Shown: piece after piece, positions 45,628 to 53,917 of the stretch
How positions within the stretch are numbered: the first letter of the stretch is position 1
How the letters are laid out: each line of letters starts with the position of its first letter
Source of the DNA: Hydrogenophaga sp.
GTDB taxonomy: Bacteria; Pseudomonadota; Gammaproteobacteria; Burkholderiales; Burkholderiaceae_C
Reading direction: 5' to 3'
DNA length: 64,000 nucleotides
Assembly: GCA_030682835.1 (NCBI GenBank)
Contig: JAUXNG010000063.1
Coordinates: 1-64,000, forward strand
The notes under the pieces: generated by a model
What the model was told of the DNA's origin: nothing
What the model saw: the letters and a program-made list of their open reading frames with translations, nothing else
Database searches by the model: none
Translations under genes and position numbers: made by a program

Positions 45628-46457
45628 AACTCCTGCGTTCTTCTGGCTGGCGCACCCGTGCGCTGGGGGTCGCGTTGCTGGGCATGGCCGGCTGGCTGGG
45701 CGCCAGCGCGGCATGGGCCCAGAGCATCGTGGTGGCCTCTACCACCTCCACCGAACAGTCGGGCCTGTTCGGTCACCTGCTGCCCGCTTTCAAGAAGGCC
45801 AGCGGTATCGACGTGAAAGTGGTGGCGCTGGGCACCGGCCAAGCGATCGACATGGCGCGCCGGGGCGATGCCGACGTGCTCTTCGTGCACGACCGGGTGG
45901 CCGAGGACCGCTTCGTCGCCGATGGCTTTTCTGCCCGGCGCCACGACGTCATGTACAACGACTTTGTGCTGATCGGCCCGAAGGCAGATCCAGCTGCTGC
46001 CCGGGGCAGCGATATCGTGCTGGCATTGAAGAAGATCGCCGCGGCCGGGAGTGCCTTCATCTCGCGCGGCGACAAGAGCGGCACGCACGCCGCAGAACTG
46101 CGCTTCTGGAAGATGACCGGCACCGACGCGAACAAAGGCAGCGGGTACAGGGAATGCGGCTGCGGCATGGGCCCGGCGCTGAACATCGCTGCGGGCACGG
46201 GCGCCTATGTGCTGGCCGACCGCGGCACCTGGCTCAACTTCAAGAACCGCGCCGACATGGTCGTGCTGGTGGAAGGTGACAAACGTCTGTTCAACCAGTA
46301 CGGCGTGATGCTGGTCAGCGCCGTTAAGCACCCGCATGTGAAGACCACCGAAGGCCAGACCTTTGTGGACTGGGTGACTGGCCCGGCTGGGCAGGCCGTG
46401 ATTGCGAGCTACAGGATTGGGGGCGAGCAGGTGTTTTTTGGGAATGCGGGGAGGTGA
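45624..46457 (+). CDS. tupA: Tungstate-binding protein TupA
   Basis: Periplasmic high-affinity tungstate receptor of 277 residues. The signal peptide (GASAAWAQ) is followed by the TupA opening IVVASTTSTEQSGLFGHLLP and the anion-site blocks FISRGDKSGTHAAELRFW and GYRECGCGMGPALNIAAG (usually Gly or Ser replaces the Cys residues here). It starts at GTG 45624 overlapping the tupC stop, which shows translational coupling. Tungsten suggests a W-enzyme such as a formate dehydrogenase or aldehyde oxidoreductase elsewhere in the genome. Confidence 0.9.
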   Translation: MKLLRSSGWRTRALGVALLGMAGWLGASAAWAQSIVVASTTSTEQSGLFGHLLPAFKKASGIDVKVVALGTGQAIDMARRGDADVLFVHDRVAEDRFVADGFSARRHDVMYNDFVLIGPKADPAAARGSDIVLALKKIAAAGSAFISRGDKSGTHAAELRFWKMTGTDANKGSGYRECGCGMGPALNIAAGTGAYVLADRGTWLNFKNRADMVVLVEGDKRLFNQYGVMLVSAVKHPHVKTTEGQTFVDWVTGPAGQAVIASYRIGGEQVFFGNAGR

Positions 46458-46531
46458 GTGGGGGCGTGTGCGGTCGTCACATTCTTGGATGAGATCGGCT
46501 GTGGCATGCCGCGTTCACTTTCTATCGCCTT

Positions 46532-47437
46532 TCATTTTGAAACACTGTGACTTCGCAATTCTTCAAGAAGCTTGACGCATGGCCCCGGGAGGAAGCCAGC
46601 CCTTCGGCGGAACGCCGTCAATGTTCTTGTGTTGGTTAGTTCACGAACCGGTAGTGCACGGATATCGTCAGCTTTGCGCTCGGCCCTGTACATAGGCTCA
46701 GGCATCCAACTCAAAAATCTCGCGTTGGCGACCAAACTCTTGAGAAACAAAACGGATCGAGTTTCCACAACGATGGTCGGCATGCCCATGCCCTGGGCCG
46801 CGAACAGTCGTTGCAGATTGGCATACGGCTCTGTGCCCTTGGGCAGGAAGGCCCAAGGCTCGCGATGGATGTCGGCCAAATAAAGCTCAGACTTTTGCCG
46901 GAGTGGATGGGCCGCAGCAGCAACCACGCCACTGACATCATTCCATCGACAGTCCTTGATGGACACGATCTCTTCGGTGTCGGGGACTTCCACGCTGAGC
47001 ACAAGATCCACGTCGCCGCGAACCAGAAGTTGAGCGAGGTTGTTCCAAACATCTTCGGTGACCTGGACATGCAGGCCCGGCCATTTGGCCATAACGTTGG
47101 ATAACAGATCAGGCAGCACGACGCTTGAAACGCTGGCGATGGCGCCGAGCCTAACCGTGCCTCTGGCCAATCCCCGCATGGCGTCGATTTCTTCACGAGC
47201 GGCTCGTGCGTCGTGCTGCAGCAGCTTGGCATGGGGCAGCAGCGCCCGGCCGATGTCGGTCAGCATCATCCCCCTGGTATGGCGCTCAAAAAGCGGGGCA
47301 CCCACGCTCTCTTCTAAGCGTCGGATAGACCGGCTTAGCGCAGGCTGGGTCAAGTTCAGACCCATGGCGGCACGCCCAAGGCTGCCGGCCTCGGCCACCA
47401 CCGCGAAATGCTCTATCTGTGTGAGGTCGTAAGCCAT
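46532..47437 (-). CDS. LysR-family transcription regulator
   Basis: Regulator of 301 residues with an N-terminal HTH (IEHFAVVAEAGSLGRAAMGLN, LTQPALSRSIRRLEESVGAP) and a LysR substrate-binding domain (VRLGAIASVSSVVLPDLL). The start at 47437 (MAYDLTQIEHF) matches family N-termini. It is divergent from the class II aldolase gene, which it presumably controls. Codon use is visibly less GC-biased than in flanking genes, as in the aldolase, suggesting the pair was acquired together. Confidence 0.88.
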   Translation of the reverse strand: MAYDLTQIEHFAVVAEAGSLGRAAMGLNLTQPALSRSIRRLEESVGAPLFERHTRGMMLTDIGRALLPHAKLLQHDARAAREEIDAMRGLARGTVRLGAIASVSSVVLPDLLSNVMAKWPGLHVQVTEDVWNNLAQLLVRGDVDLVLSVEVPDTEEIVSIKDCRWNDVSGVVAAAAHPLRQKSELYLADIHREPWAFLPKGTEPYANLQRLFAAQGMGMPTIVVETRSVLFLKSLVANARFLSWMPEPMYRAERKADDIRALPVRELTNTRTLTAFRRRAGFLPGPCVKLLEELRSHSVSK

Positions 47438-47524
47438 GCACAAAGGTAATGACTTTTCACAATAAAAGCAATTTTCCGTTTGGCTTCGGCTTTGCATACT
47501 CCCGCTCTTCAAAGACCGGATTTC

Positions 47525-47541
47525 GCCGACGCGGCGTCGGC
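47525..47541 (+). promoter_or_regulatory. Short perfect palindrome upstream of the aldolase gene
   Basis: Arms of 8 bp (GCCGACGC and its complement) around one central G, about 20 nt before the ribosome-binding site AGGAGA of the aldolase gene. It could be an operator or a leader hairpin; there is no direct evidence that the LysR protein uses it. Confidence 0.4.
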
Positions 47542-47572
47542 CACATCCAAATTTTCACGACAGGAGAATCCC

Positions 47573-48361
47573 ATGTTGGACAACGACGCATTGATGCAGT
47601 TGCTGCAAGAGCGCAAGCAGATCAAGACTCAAGTCAGCGCTGAGGAATGGCAGGCCCGTGTTGACTTGGCTGCCTGCTATCGCCTGATCGCTCATTTCAG
47701 GATGACGGACTGGATATACAACCACATCTCGGTTCGAGTTCCCGGCTCACATGAACACTACCTGATCAATCCTTTTGGCCTCCTCTACGAAGAAATCACG
47801 GCCTCCAGCCTAGTCAAGGTGGATGTCAATGGCCGTCTCGTCGAGGATGTGGCTCTGGAGGTCAACCCGGCAGCTTTTGTCATACACGGTGCCATTCATC
47901 AGGCGCGGCCTGAAATCGAATGCGTTTTACACACGCATACGCGCGCCGGCGTAGGGGTCGCCGCTCAGGTGCAGGGCCTGCTTCCCATCTCCCAGCATGC
48001 CTTCAAGGTCTACGACCGCATTGCCTATCATGACTTTGAGGGCATCGCATTGGACCTGGACGAGCAGAAAAGGCTGGTCGCTGACATCGGTTCCAAGGAC
48101 GTGCTTATCCTGCGCAACCACGGACTGCTCACCATGGGGCGTTCAGTACGCGAGGCATTCGAGCTGATGTACTACCTTGAGCGAGCCTGCGAAATCCAGC
48201 TCGCTGCGCTGGCTGGCAAGAGCGAGGTCATCATTCCCTCCTCATCCGTCTGTCAGCGCACCTGCGAACAGTTTGGTAATGACAGCAGTTACGTGAAGGG
48301 ACGCGACTGGCAAGCGTTGCTGCGCCTGCTGGATCGCACCGACCCGTCCTACAGGGATTGA
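47573..48361 (+). CDS. Class II aldolase/adducin-family protein
   Basis: Zinc-dependent aldolase or decarboxylase-like protein of 262 residues. Metal ligands are the HTHT pair in VLHTHTRAGVGVAAQ and the His in LRNHGLLTMG; NHISVRVPGSHEHYLINPFGLLYEEI forms the phosphate-loop region. Class II aldolase/adducin proteins act on sugar phosphates or hydroxy acids; the substrate is unknown. ATG 47573 has AGGAGA upstream. Divergently transcribed from its likely LysR regulator. Confidence 0.85.
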   Translation: MLDNDALMQLLQERKQIKTQVSAEEWQARVDLAACYRLIAHFRMTDWIYNHISVRVPGSHEHYLINPFGLLYEEITASSLVKVDVNGRLVEDVALEVNPAAFVIHGAIHQARPEIECVLHTHTRAGVGVAAQVQGLLPISQHAFKVYDRIAYHDFEGIALDLDEQKRLVADIGSKDVLILRNHGLLTMGRSVREAFELMYYLERACEIQLAALAGKSEVIIPSSSVCQRTCEQFGNDSSYVKGRDWQALLRLLDRTDPSYRD

Positions 48362-48383
48362 ACTGACCGGCGGGTACAGAGTC

Positions 48384-48415
48384 GAGTTGCTGACCCTGGT
48401 TTGACTCAGCAACTC
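48384..48415 (+). terminator. Hairpin after the aldolase gene
   Basis: Perfect 10-bp arms (48384-48393, GAGTTGCTGA, and 48406-48415) with a 12-nt loop, beginning 23 nt after the aldolase stop. There is no U-run after it, so termination is likely but not classical. The rest of 48416-48596 holds nothing I recognise. Confidence 0.5.
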
Positions 48416-48596
48416 AAGACGGTCTGAACATGGCGCTCCACGCCATCGGTAAGACGCTCCATCCAGAACTGACGGACAACGAGAGTGCCCCTGGTGTCAA
48501 GGGCCGGCTTTCCATGGGAACTTCGTCTGTGATCTGGAGACTGCTTCTGGCCGATACCCGTCCAATCACATCACGACCAAGGTTCGCAATCGCCCC

Positions 48597-49019
48597 TCAA
48601 GGCTTGATATACCCATACTGCTCGCGAAACTGCAGCTGGCCGATGCGGACCACGCCTGACGGGGTGAAGGCGGCGTCCATCACGAACTGGTCCTTTTTCA
48701 GGTTCATGGCGCGCAGGGTGAGTTCGCACATCTCGAACTTCACGCCCCGGGCCACCAGGTCGGAGATCAGCGGGCCGTAGTCGATGTTGGCATTCTTCTT
48801 GTCTTTGGCGCCCTCCATCAGGAAGTGCACGCCGTCGCCCAGCGCCACTGCGACGATTTGCGTGTTGGGCGCGGTGTCCAGGTAGTTGCGCAGCGTGCGC
48901 AGACCGGCGGTGGCCTGGGTGTCGCTGTTGTCGAAGTGGTAGACCACTTTGTCCTGCGCCATGGCGGCGCCCATGCTGAGCGTGAGCAGGGTGCCAGCGA
49001 TGAATGAACGGATTTTCAT
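48597..49019 (-). CDS. Periplasmic DsrE-family protein
   Basis: Exported protein of 140 residues with a signal peptide (LLTLSMGAAMAQ) and the DsrE/DsrF-like fold: KVVYHFDNSDTQATAGLRTLRNYL, TQIVAVALGDGVHFLMEGAKD and a single Cys in VKFEMCELTLRAMNL at the place where sulfur-carrying DsrE proteins have their active cysteine. The cytoplasmic proteins move sulfane sulfur; an exported form next to a quinoprotein cluster with a SoxYZ-like carrier hints at a periplasmic sulfur relay. ATG 49019 is preceded by AGGAGAC. Confidence 0.82.
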   Translation of the reverse strand: MKIRSFIAGTLLTLSMGAAMAQDKVVYHFDNSDTQATAGLRTLRNYLDTAPNTQIVAVALGDGVHFLMEGAKDKKNANIDYGPLISDLVARGVKFEMCELTLRAMNLKKDQFVMDAAFTPSGVVRIGQLQFREQYGYIKP

Positions 49020-49370
49020 ACGGGTCTCCTTGATGTGGTGGGGTGTGATGGCGGCAGGCCTGTTGACCGGGGGCGCATGGTACTGCGCGGGGCCTGCATG
49101 GCGTGCACGCACACCGAAGACCCACGAGGCCACACGGGCATGGCGGCATCGCCCATGGGCAAGCGGGCTGCCTGTCACTTGTGCACGGTGGTGCCGTACC
49201 GTGTTGCCACACTGTTCCCTGCGCGGGACAATTGTTTAGCGCTGATGTGTCAATAAAGAGAGCAATCTACCCAATAAATGCCGCCGTTTGCAGGTGGCAC
49301 GGATGTTGTGAATAGAGAAGCAGCCGCTCTGGCTTTCTTCTTTTCTCACCATCCTCAGAGGACGACACAC
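49020..49370. other. Divergent intergenic region (DsrE / aldehyde dehydrogenase)
   Basis: A 351-nt gap without a convincing gene. It holds a TGTTCCC...GGGACA inverted repeat at 49213-49230, a GTGTCA element at 49247-49252 and a weak sigma-54-type site at 49295. The left part upstream of the DsrE gene shows no recognisable promoter. Confidence 0.6.
49295..49309 (+). promoter_or_regulatory. Weak sigma-54 (-24/-12) promoter before aldehyde dehydrogenase
   Basis: TGGCACGGATGTTGT has the -24 TGGCAC perfectly and correct spacing to a -12 TTGT (consensus TTGC). It lies 62 nt before the ATG at 49371, and the TGTTCCC/GGGACA palindrome about 65 nt upstream could be an activator site. The -12 mismatch lowers confidence. 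Confidence 0.45.
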
Positions 49371-50891
49371 ATGCTGTACGCTGCACCCGGCAACCCCGAC
49401 GCCAAGATCGCCTACCAGTCCCGCTACAACAACTTCATTGGTGGCCAGTGGGTCGCACCGGTGAAGGGACAGTATTTCAACGTGATCTCCCCGGTGAACG
49501 GGCAGGTCTACACCCAGGTGGCGCGTTCCACGGCCGAAGACGTGGAGCTTGCACTGGATGCAGCCCACGCCGCCGCTGCCAGCTGGGGCAAGACCTCGCC
49601 GACGGAGCGGTCCAACCTGCTGCTGAAGATTGCCGACCGCCTGGAGGCGAACCTGGAACTGCTGGCCTACGCCGAGACGGTGGACAACGGCAAGCCGATC
49701 CGCGAAACGCTCAACGCCGACATTCCGCTGGCCATTGACCACTTCCGCTATTTCGCGGGCTGCGTGCGGGCCGAGGAGGGCGGCATCAGCGAGATCGACG
49801 GCGATACGGTGGCCTACCACTTCCAGGAGCCGCTGGGTGTGGTGGGTCAGATCATTCCCTGGAATTTCCCCATTCTCATGGCTGCCTGGAAGATCCCGCC
49901 GGCGCTGGGCGCGGGCAACTGCATCGTGCTCAAGCCGGCCGAGTCGACCCCTGTCAGCATCCTGATCCTGATGGAGCTGATCGCCGACCTGCTGCCGCCG
50001 GGTGTGCTCAACATCGTCAACGGCTATGGCCGTGAGGCCGGCATGCCGCTGGCGACTTCCAAACGCATTGCCAAGATCGCGTTCACGGGCTCCACCAGCA
50101 CCGGCCGCGTGATCGCGCAGGCCGCGGCCAACAACCTGATTCCGGCCACGCTGGAACTGGGCGGCAAATCGCCCAACATCTTCTTCGCCGACATCATGGA
50201 CAAGGACGACGCGTTCCTGGACAAGGCGATTGAAGGCCTGGTGCTGTTCGCGTTCAACCAGGGTGAGGTATGCACCTGCCCCAGCCGTGCGCTGATCCAG
50301 GAGAGCATTTACGAACGGTTCATGGAGCGGGTGCTCAAGCGCGTGGCCGCCATCAAGATGGGCAGCCCGCTCGACACCGACACCATGATGGGCGCACAGG
50401 CCTCGAAAGAGCAGCTCTCGAAGATCCTGTCGTACCTGGAACTGGGCCGGGCTGAAGGCGCGCAGGTGCTCATTGGTGGCGAGCAGGCACAGATGGGCAA
50501 CGAGCTCAACGGTGGCTACTACGTGCAGCCGACGCTGTTCAAAGGCCACAACAAGATGCGCATCTTCCAGGAAGAAATCTTCGGCCCGGTGCTGGCGGTG
50601 ACCACGTTCAAGGATGAGGCCGAGGCCCTGGAGATGGCCAACGACACCTTGTATGGCCTGGGCGCCGGCGTGTGGACGCGCAACGGCAACCTGGCCTACC
50701 GCATGGGCCGGGCCATCAAGGCCGGCCGGGTCTGGACCAACTGCTACCACGCCTACCCGGCCCACGCTGCATTCGGCGGGTACAAGGAGTCCGGCGTGGG
50801 TCGCGAGAACCACAAGGCGATGCTCGGTCACTACCAGCAGACCAAGAACCTGCTGGTGAGTTACAGCGAGAACAAGCTGGGCTTTTTCTGA
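49371..50891 (+). CDS. NAD-dependent aldehyde dehydrogenase (ExaC/AcoD-like)
   Basis: Cytoplasmic dehydrogenase of 506 residues oxidising acetaldehyde or similar aldehydes to acids, the second step after alcohol oxidation. It has [15 protein letters not shown] and [11 protein letters not shown] (cofactor site), catalytic Glu in [10 protein letters not shown] and Cys in [13 protein letters not shown], then [13 protein letters not shown]. It closely resembles ExaC and AcoD, which serve PQQ-ethanol dehydrogenase pathways. ATG 49371 is chosen from the family start ([16 protein letters not shown]). Confidence 0.92.
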   Translation: MLYAAPGNPDAKIAYQSRYNNFIGGQWVAPVKGQYFNVISPVNGQVYTQVARSTAEDVELALDAAHAAAASWGKTSPTERSNLLLKIADRLEANLELLAYAETVDNGKPIRETLNADIPLAIDHFRYFAGCVRAEEGGISEIDGDTVAYHFQEPLGVVGQIIPWNFPILMAAWKIPPALGAGNCIVLKPAESTPVSILILMELIADLLPPGVLNIVNGYGREAGMPLATSKRIAKIAFTGSTSTGRVIAQAAANNLIPATLELGGKSPNIFFADIMDKDDAFLDKAIEGLVLFAFNQGEVCTCPSRALIQESIYERFMERVLKRVAAIKMGSPLDTDTMMGAQASKEQLSKILSYLELGRAEGAQVLIGGEQAQMGNELNGGYYVQPTLFKGHNKMRIFQEEIFGPVLAVTTFKDEAEALEMANDTLYGLGAGVWTRNGNLAYRMGRAIKAGRVWTNCYHAYPAHAAFGGYKESGVGRENHKAMLGHYQQTKNLLVSYSENKLGFF

Positions 50892-50965
50892 CGGGCAGGC
50901 TGCGCCGTCCCGTGGGCGCGGCGCAGCAGCTGTTCCATTCCAGAGCAACTGCGTTGCCACCGGGG

Positions 50966-50980
50966 TGGCATGGAACTTGT
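50966..50980 (+). promoter_or_regulatory. Weak sigma-54 (-24/-12) promoter before the TonB receptor gene
   Basis: TGGCATGGAACTTGT has the -24 GG and correctly spaced -12 TTGT (consensus TTGC). It lies 58 nt before ATG 51039. A GTTCCA/TGGAAC inverted pair (50932 and 50971) brackets it. Same kind of -12 mismatch as the site at 49295. Confidence 0.4.
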
Positions 50981-51038
50981 AGCATGGGGCAGCGATGCAA
51001 CAGACCGGCCCCAACCGGTCGCCCCACGGAGACAAGCC

Positions 51039-53129
51039 ATGCCCCATCCTCACCGCCCGATCCTGCGCCCGCTGAATGCCGCCTTGCTGCTGGCGCTGGC
51101 GGGCCCCGCGGGCGCCCAATCCTTGCAGGAGGTGGTGATCAGCGCCAACCGGCAGGAGCAGCAGAGCTTTGACGCGCCCGCTTCCATTCAGGCCGTGGGT
51201 CAGGACGTGATAGAGGCCGCCGGGCCGCGCGTGAACCTGTCCGAATCCCTCAACCGGGTGCCGGGCATCACGGTGCTGAACCGGCAGAACTACGCGCAGG
51301 ACCTGCAGTTGTCCATCCGCGGCTCGGGCTCGCGCTCACCTTTCGGCATCCGTGGCGCGCGGCTCATCGTGGACGGCATTCCGGCCACCATGCCCGACGG
51401 CCAAGGCCAGGCCTCCACCATCAGCCTGCCGTCTGCCCAGCGCATCGAGGTGCTGCGTGGCCCCCTGGCCCAGTTGTACGGCAACTCGGCCGGTGGCGTG
51501 GTGCAGGTGTTCACCGCCGACGGCCCCGAGCGGCCCGAGCTGCGCACGAGTGTGGACCTCGGTCCCCATGGCCTGCGCCGCTACGGCATGCAGCTGGGCG
51601 GCCAGAGCGGGTCGCTCAACTACCTGATCGACCACAGCGACTTTGCCACCGACGGCTGGCGGGTGAACAGTGCCGCCAAGCGCCAGCACACCAACGCCAA
51701 GCTGCGCTGGCAGGCCAGCGAGGCCACGCGCGTCACACTCGTGGCCAACGTGTTCGACCAGCCGGTCTCCGGCGATCCGCTGGGGCTCACACGCGAGCAG
51801 TTCGAGGCCGACCCACGGCAGGCCGTGGCCAACTCGACCTTGTACAAGGCGGGCAAGGACGTCTCGCAGAGCCAGCTCGGTCTGGTGGTGGACCACAAGC
51901 TGGACGCTCGCAGTGACGTCAGCGCGCGCGTCTATGCCGGCCAGCGCGATCTGGACAACCGGCTCTCGATTCCGCTGACGGCCCAGATGGCGGCCACGGC
52001 GGCGGGTGGCGTTGTGCAGCTTGACCGCCACTACAGCGGCACCGGACTGCGCTACACGCGGCGCCTGCCGGTGGGCGAAGGGCAGATTCAGCTGACGACC
52101 GGGCTGGACCATGAACGCATGAGCGAGCGCCGCCAGGGTTTCATCAACAATCTGGGTGCGCAAGGCATGCTCAAACGCGACGAGGACGACAGCGTGCACA
52201 GCACCGGCCTGTACGCCCAGGCCGACTGGGCCATCAACGCGGCGTGGAGCGCCGTGGCGGGCCTGCGCGCGAACCAGGTGGATTTCCGCGTACAGGATTT
52301 CTACATCCGTCCCGACAATCCCGACGACAGCGGCCGAGCCCGCTTCAGCGCCACCAACCCGGTGCTGGGCCTCACCCACCACCTGAATGCGGATACCAAC
52401 GTGTATGCCAACGTGGGCAAGGGATTCGAGACGCCCACCTTCACCGAGATTGCGTACACGAGCACCGGCAGTGGCCCCAACCTGGGCTTGCGCTCGGCCC
52501 GCAGCACGCACGCAGAGGTCGGCGTCAAGACCCGGATCGCCGAAGGGCAGCGCCTGGACGCAGCGCTGTTCCATATTGGCAGCCGCGATGAAATCGTGGT
52601 GGCCTCCAGCAGCGGGGGGCGCACCGTCTACACCAACGCCGGCCGGACCCGGCGCTCGGGGGTGGAGGTGGCGCACAGTGCGCAATGGACACCCGAGTGG
52701 CGCACACACCTGGCCTTGTCAACGCTGAACGCCCGGTTTGCCGAGGCCTTCACCAGCAGCAGCGGTGCCGTGGTGTCGGCGCGCAACCGCATTCCCGGTA
52801 CGGTGGATCGTGCGGTGTTTGCCGAGCTGGCCTGGGCGCCGCGCGCCTGGTCGGGATTCACCGCGGCGCTGGAACTGGTGCACCAGGGCAGCATGGCGGT
52901 GGACGACCTCAACAGCGACCGCACCGCGTCGGCCACCGTGTGGAACCTGCGGCTGGGCTGGGAACAGCAGCTGGGCGCCTGGCGCCTGCGCGAGACGCTG
53001 CGCATCGACAACCTGGGCGACAAGGCCTACATCGGCTCGGTGATCGCCAACGACGGCAACCGGCGCTATTTCGAGCCAGCGCCCGGGCGCCAGTGGGGCC
53101 TGGGGGTCACGGCCACCTACCGCTTCTGA
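51039..53129 (+). CDS. TonB-dependent outer-membrane receptor
   Basis: Outer-membrane gated channel of 696 residues. A signal peptide (LALAGPAGAQ) precedes SLQEVVISANRQEQ, then the plug domain (LNRVPGITVLNRQNYAQDLQ, RIEVLRGPLAQLYGNSAGG) and a 22-strand-type barrel ending in WGLGVTATYRF. It resembles FecA/ferric-siderophore receptors. Its place beside a predicted lanthanide-dependent PQQ dehydrogenase suggests uptake of a metal complex (lanthanide or iron) or PQQ itself; that is inference. The ribosome-binding site GGAGAC precedes the ATG. No TonB or ExbBD genes are nearby. Confidence 0.88.
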   Translation: MPHPHRPILRPLNAALLLALAGPAGAQSLQEVVISANRQEQQSFDAPASIQAVGQDVIEAAGPRVNLSESLNRVPGITVLNRQNYAQDLQLSIRGSGSRSPFGIRGARLIVDGIPATMPDGQGQASTISLPSAQRIEVLRGPLAQLYGNSAGGVVQVFTADGPERPELRTSVDLGPHGLRRYGMQLGGQSGSLNYLIDHSDFATDGWRVNSAAKRQHTNAKLRWQASEATRVTLVANVFDQPVSGDPLGLTREQFEADPRQAVANSTLYKAGKDVSQSQLGLVVDHKLDARSDVSARVYAGQRDLDNRLSIPLTAQMAATAAGGVVQLDRHYSGTGLRYTRRLPVGEGQIQLTTGLDHERMSERRQGFINNLGAQGMLKRDEDDSVHSTGLYAQADWAINAAWSAVAGLRANQVDFRVQDFYIRPDNPDDSGRARFSATNPVLGLTHHLNADTNVYANVGKGFETPTFTEIAYTSTGSGPNLGLRSARSTHAEVGVKTRIAEGQRLDAALFHIGSRDEIVVASSSGGRTVYTNAGRTRRSGVEVAHSAQWTPEWRTHLALSTLNARFAEAFTSSSGAVVSARNRIPGTVDRAVFAELAWAPRAWSGFTAALELVHQGSMAVDDLNSDRTASATVWNLRLGWEQQLGAWRLRETLRIDNLGDKAYIGSVIANDGNRRYFEPAPGRQWGLGVTATYRF

Positions 53130-53179
53130 CGTGTGAGGGGCCGTTCGGGGTGAGCGGCGCTTTCCGGCACCGCCGGGGT

Positions 53180-53917
53180 TTACAGCCCGGGCTTCTGCAG
53201 CGCCCGCAACACCTCGGTCTGGAAGTCCGGGCCTTCGGCTGCGGCCATGAAATCTTCGATGCGGCCGTCGAAGCGCACCGTGCCCTGGTGCAGCAGCATC
53301 AGGCGGTCGGCGGTCTTCACTTCTTCGATCAGGTGCGTGGCCCACAGCACGGCCAGGCCGCGTGACTGGCACAGCCCGCGCACGCTCTCCAGCAGCTGCT
53401 GGCGCGAGGCCGGGTCCAGGCCCACCGTGGCCTCGTCCATCAGCAGCACGCGCGGCTCGTGCAGCAGGGCCCGCACCAGCTCCACCTTGCGGCGCGTGCC
53501 GCCCGAGAGGCTGCGCACCGTGGCGCCGGCCTGGTCGGCCAGCCCCACTGCGCTCAGGCCGTCGCCGATTCGCTGGCGCGCCAGGCTGCGGGGCAGGCCG
53601 TGCAGGTCGGTGTGGAACAGCAGGTTGGCCATCACCGTGAGGTCGAGATCCAGGGCGCTCTGCTGGAACACCACGCCCAGCGCGGCCAGGGCGCGGCTTG
53701 GGTGCTGCTGCATGTCGTGCCCGGCCACCTGCACGCTGCCCTGATCCGGGCTGAACAGGCCGGTGAGCAATTGGAGCAGGGTCGATTTGCCGGCGCCGTT
53801 GGGGCCCAGCAGGGCGAGCATCTCGCCCGCGCGCAGCGACACGCTCACCCCCTTCAGCGCGGGCTTGCCCCCGTAGGCTTTGTGCAGGTCGCGGGCGTTG
53901 AGCAGGTCGTCGGTCAT
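53180..53917 (-). CDS. ABC transporter ATP-binding subunit of a PQQ-alcohol-dehydrogenase cluster (PedA-like)
   Basis: ATPase of 245 residues with Walker A GPNGAGKSTLL, Q-loop VVFQQSALDLDLT, signature SLSGGTRRKVELVRALL and Walker B VLLMDEATVGLD. It matches the ABC-ATPase group linked to PQQ-dependent alcohol dehydrogenases (PedA1/TIGR03864 type). Its likely membrane partner is the ABC-2 permease at 57514-58347 on the opposite strand. The start overlaps the stop of the Bug-receptor gene by 4 nt. Likely role: export of a toxic alcohol or aldehyde, or of an unknown cofactor. Confidence 0.85.
   Translation of the reverse strand: MTDDLLNARDLHKAYGGKPALKGVSVSLRAGEMLALLGPNGAGKSTLLQLLTGLFSPDQGSVQVAGHDMQQHPSRALAALGVVFQQSALDLDLTVMANLLFHTDLHGLPRSLARQRIGDGLSAVGLADQAGATVRSLSGGTRRKVELVRALLHEPRVLLMDEATVGLDPASRQQLLESVRGLCQSRGLAVLWATHLIEEVKTADRLMLLHQGTVRFDGRIEDFMAAAEGPDFQTEVLRALQKPGL

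Noticed and set aside
47481..47496. TGGCTTCGGCTTTGCA upstream of the aldolase gene as a sigma-54 promoter
   Set aside because: GG-N10-GC spacing fits, but the -24 box departs from TGGCAC, no activator-type repeats are near, and the divergent LysR gene implies sigma-70 control.
48430..48596. Possible gene fragment after the aldolase gene
   Set aside because: Short translations on both strands match nothing I recognise and have no ribosome-binding site; treated as non-coding.
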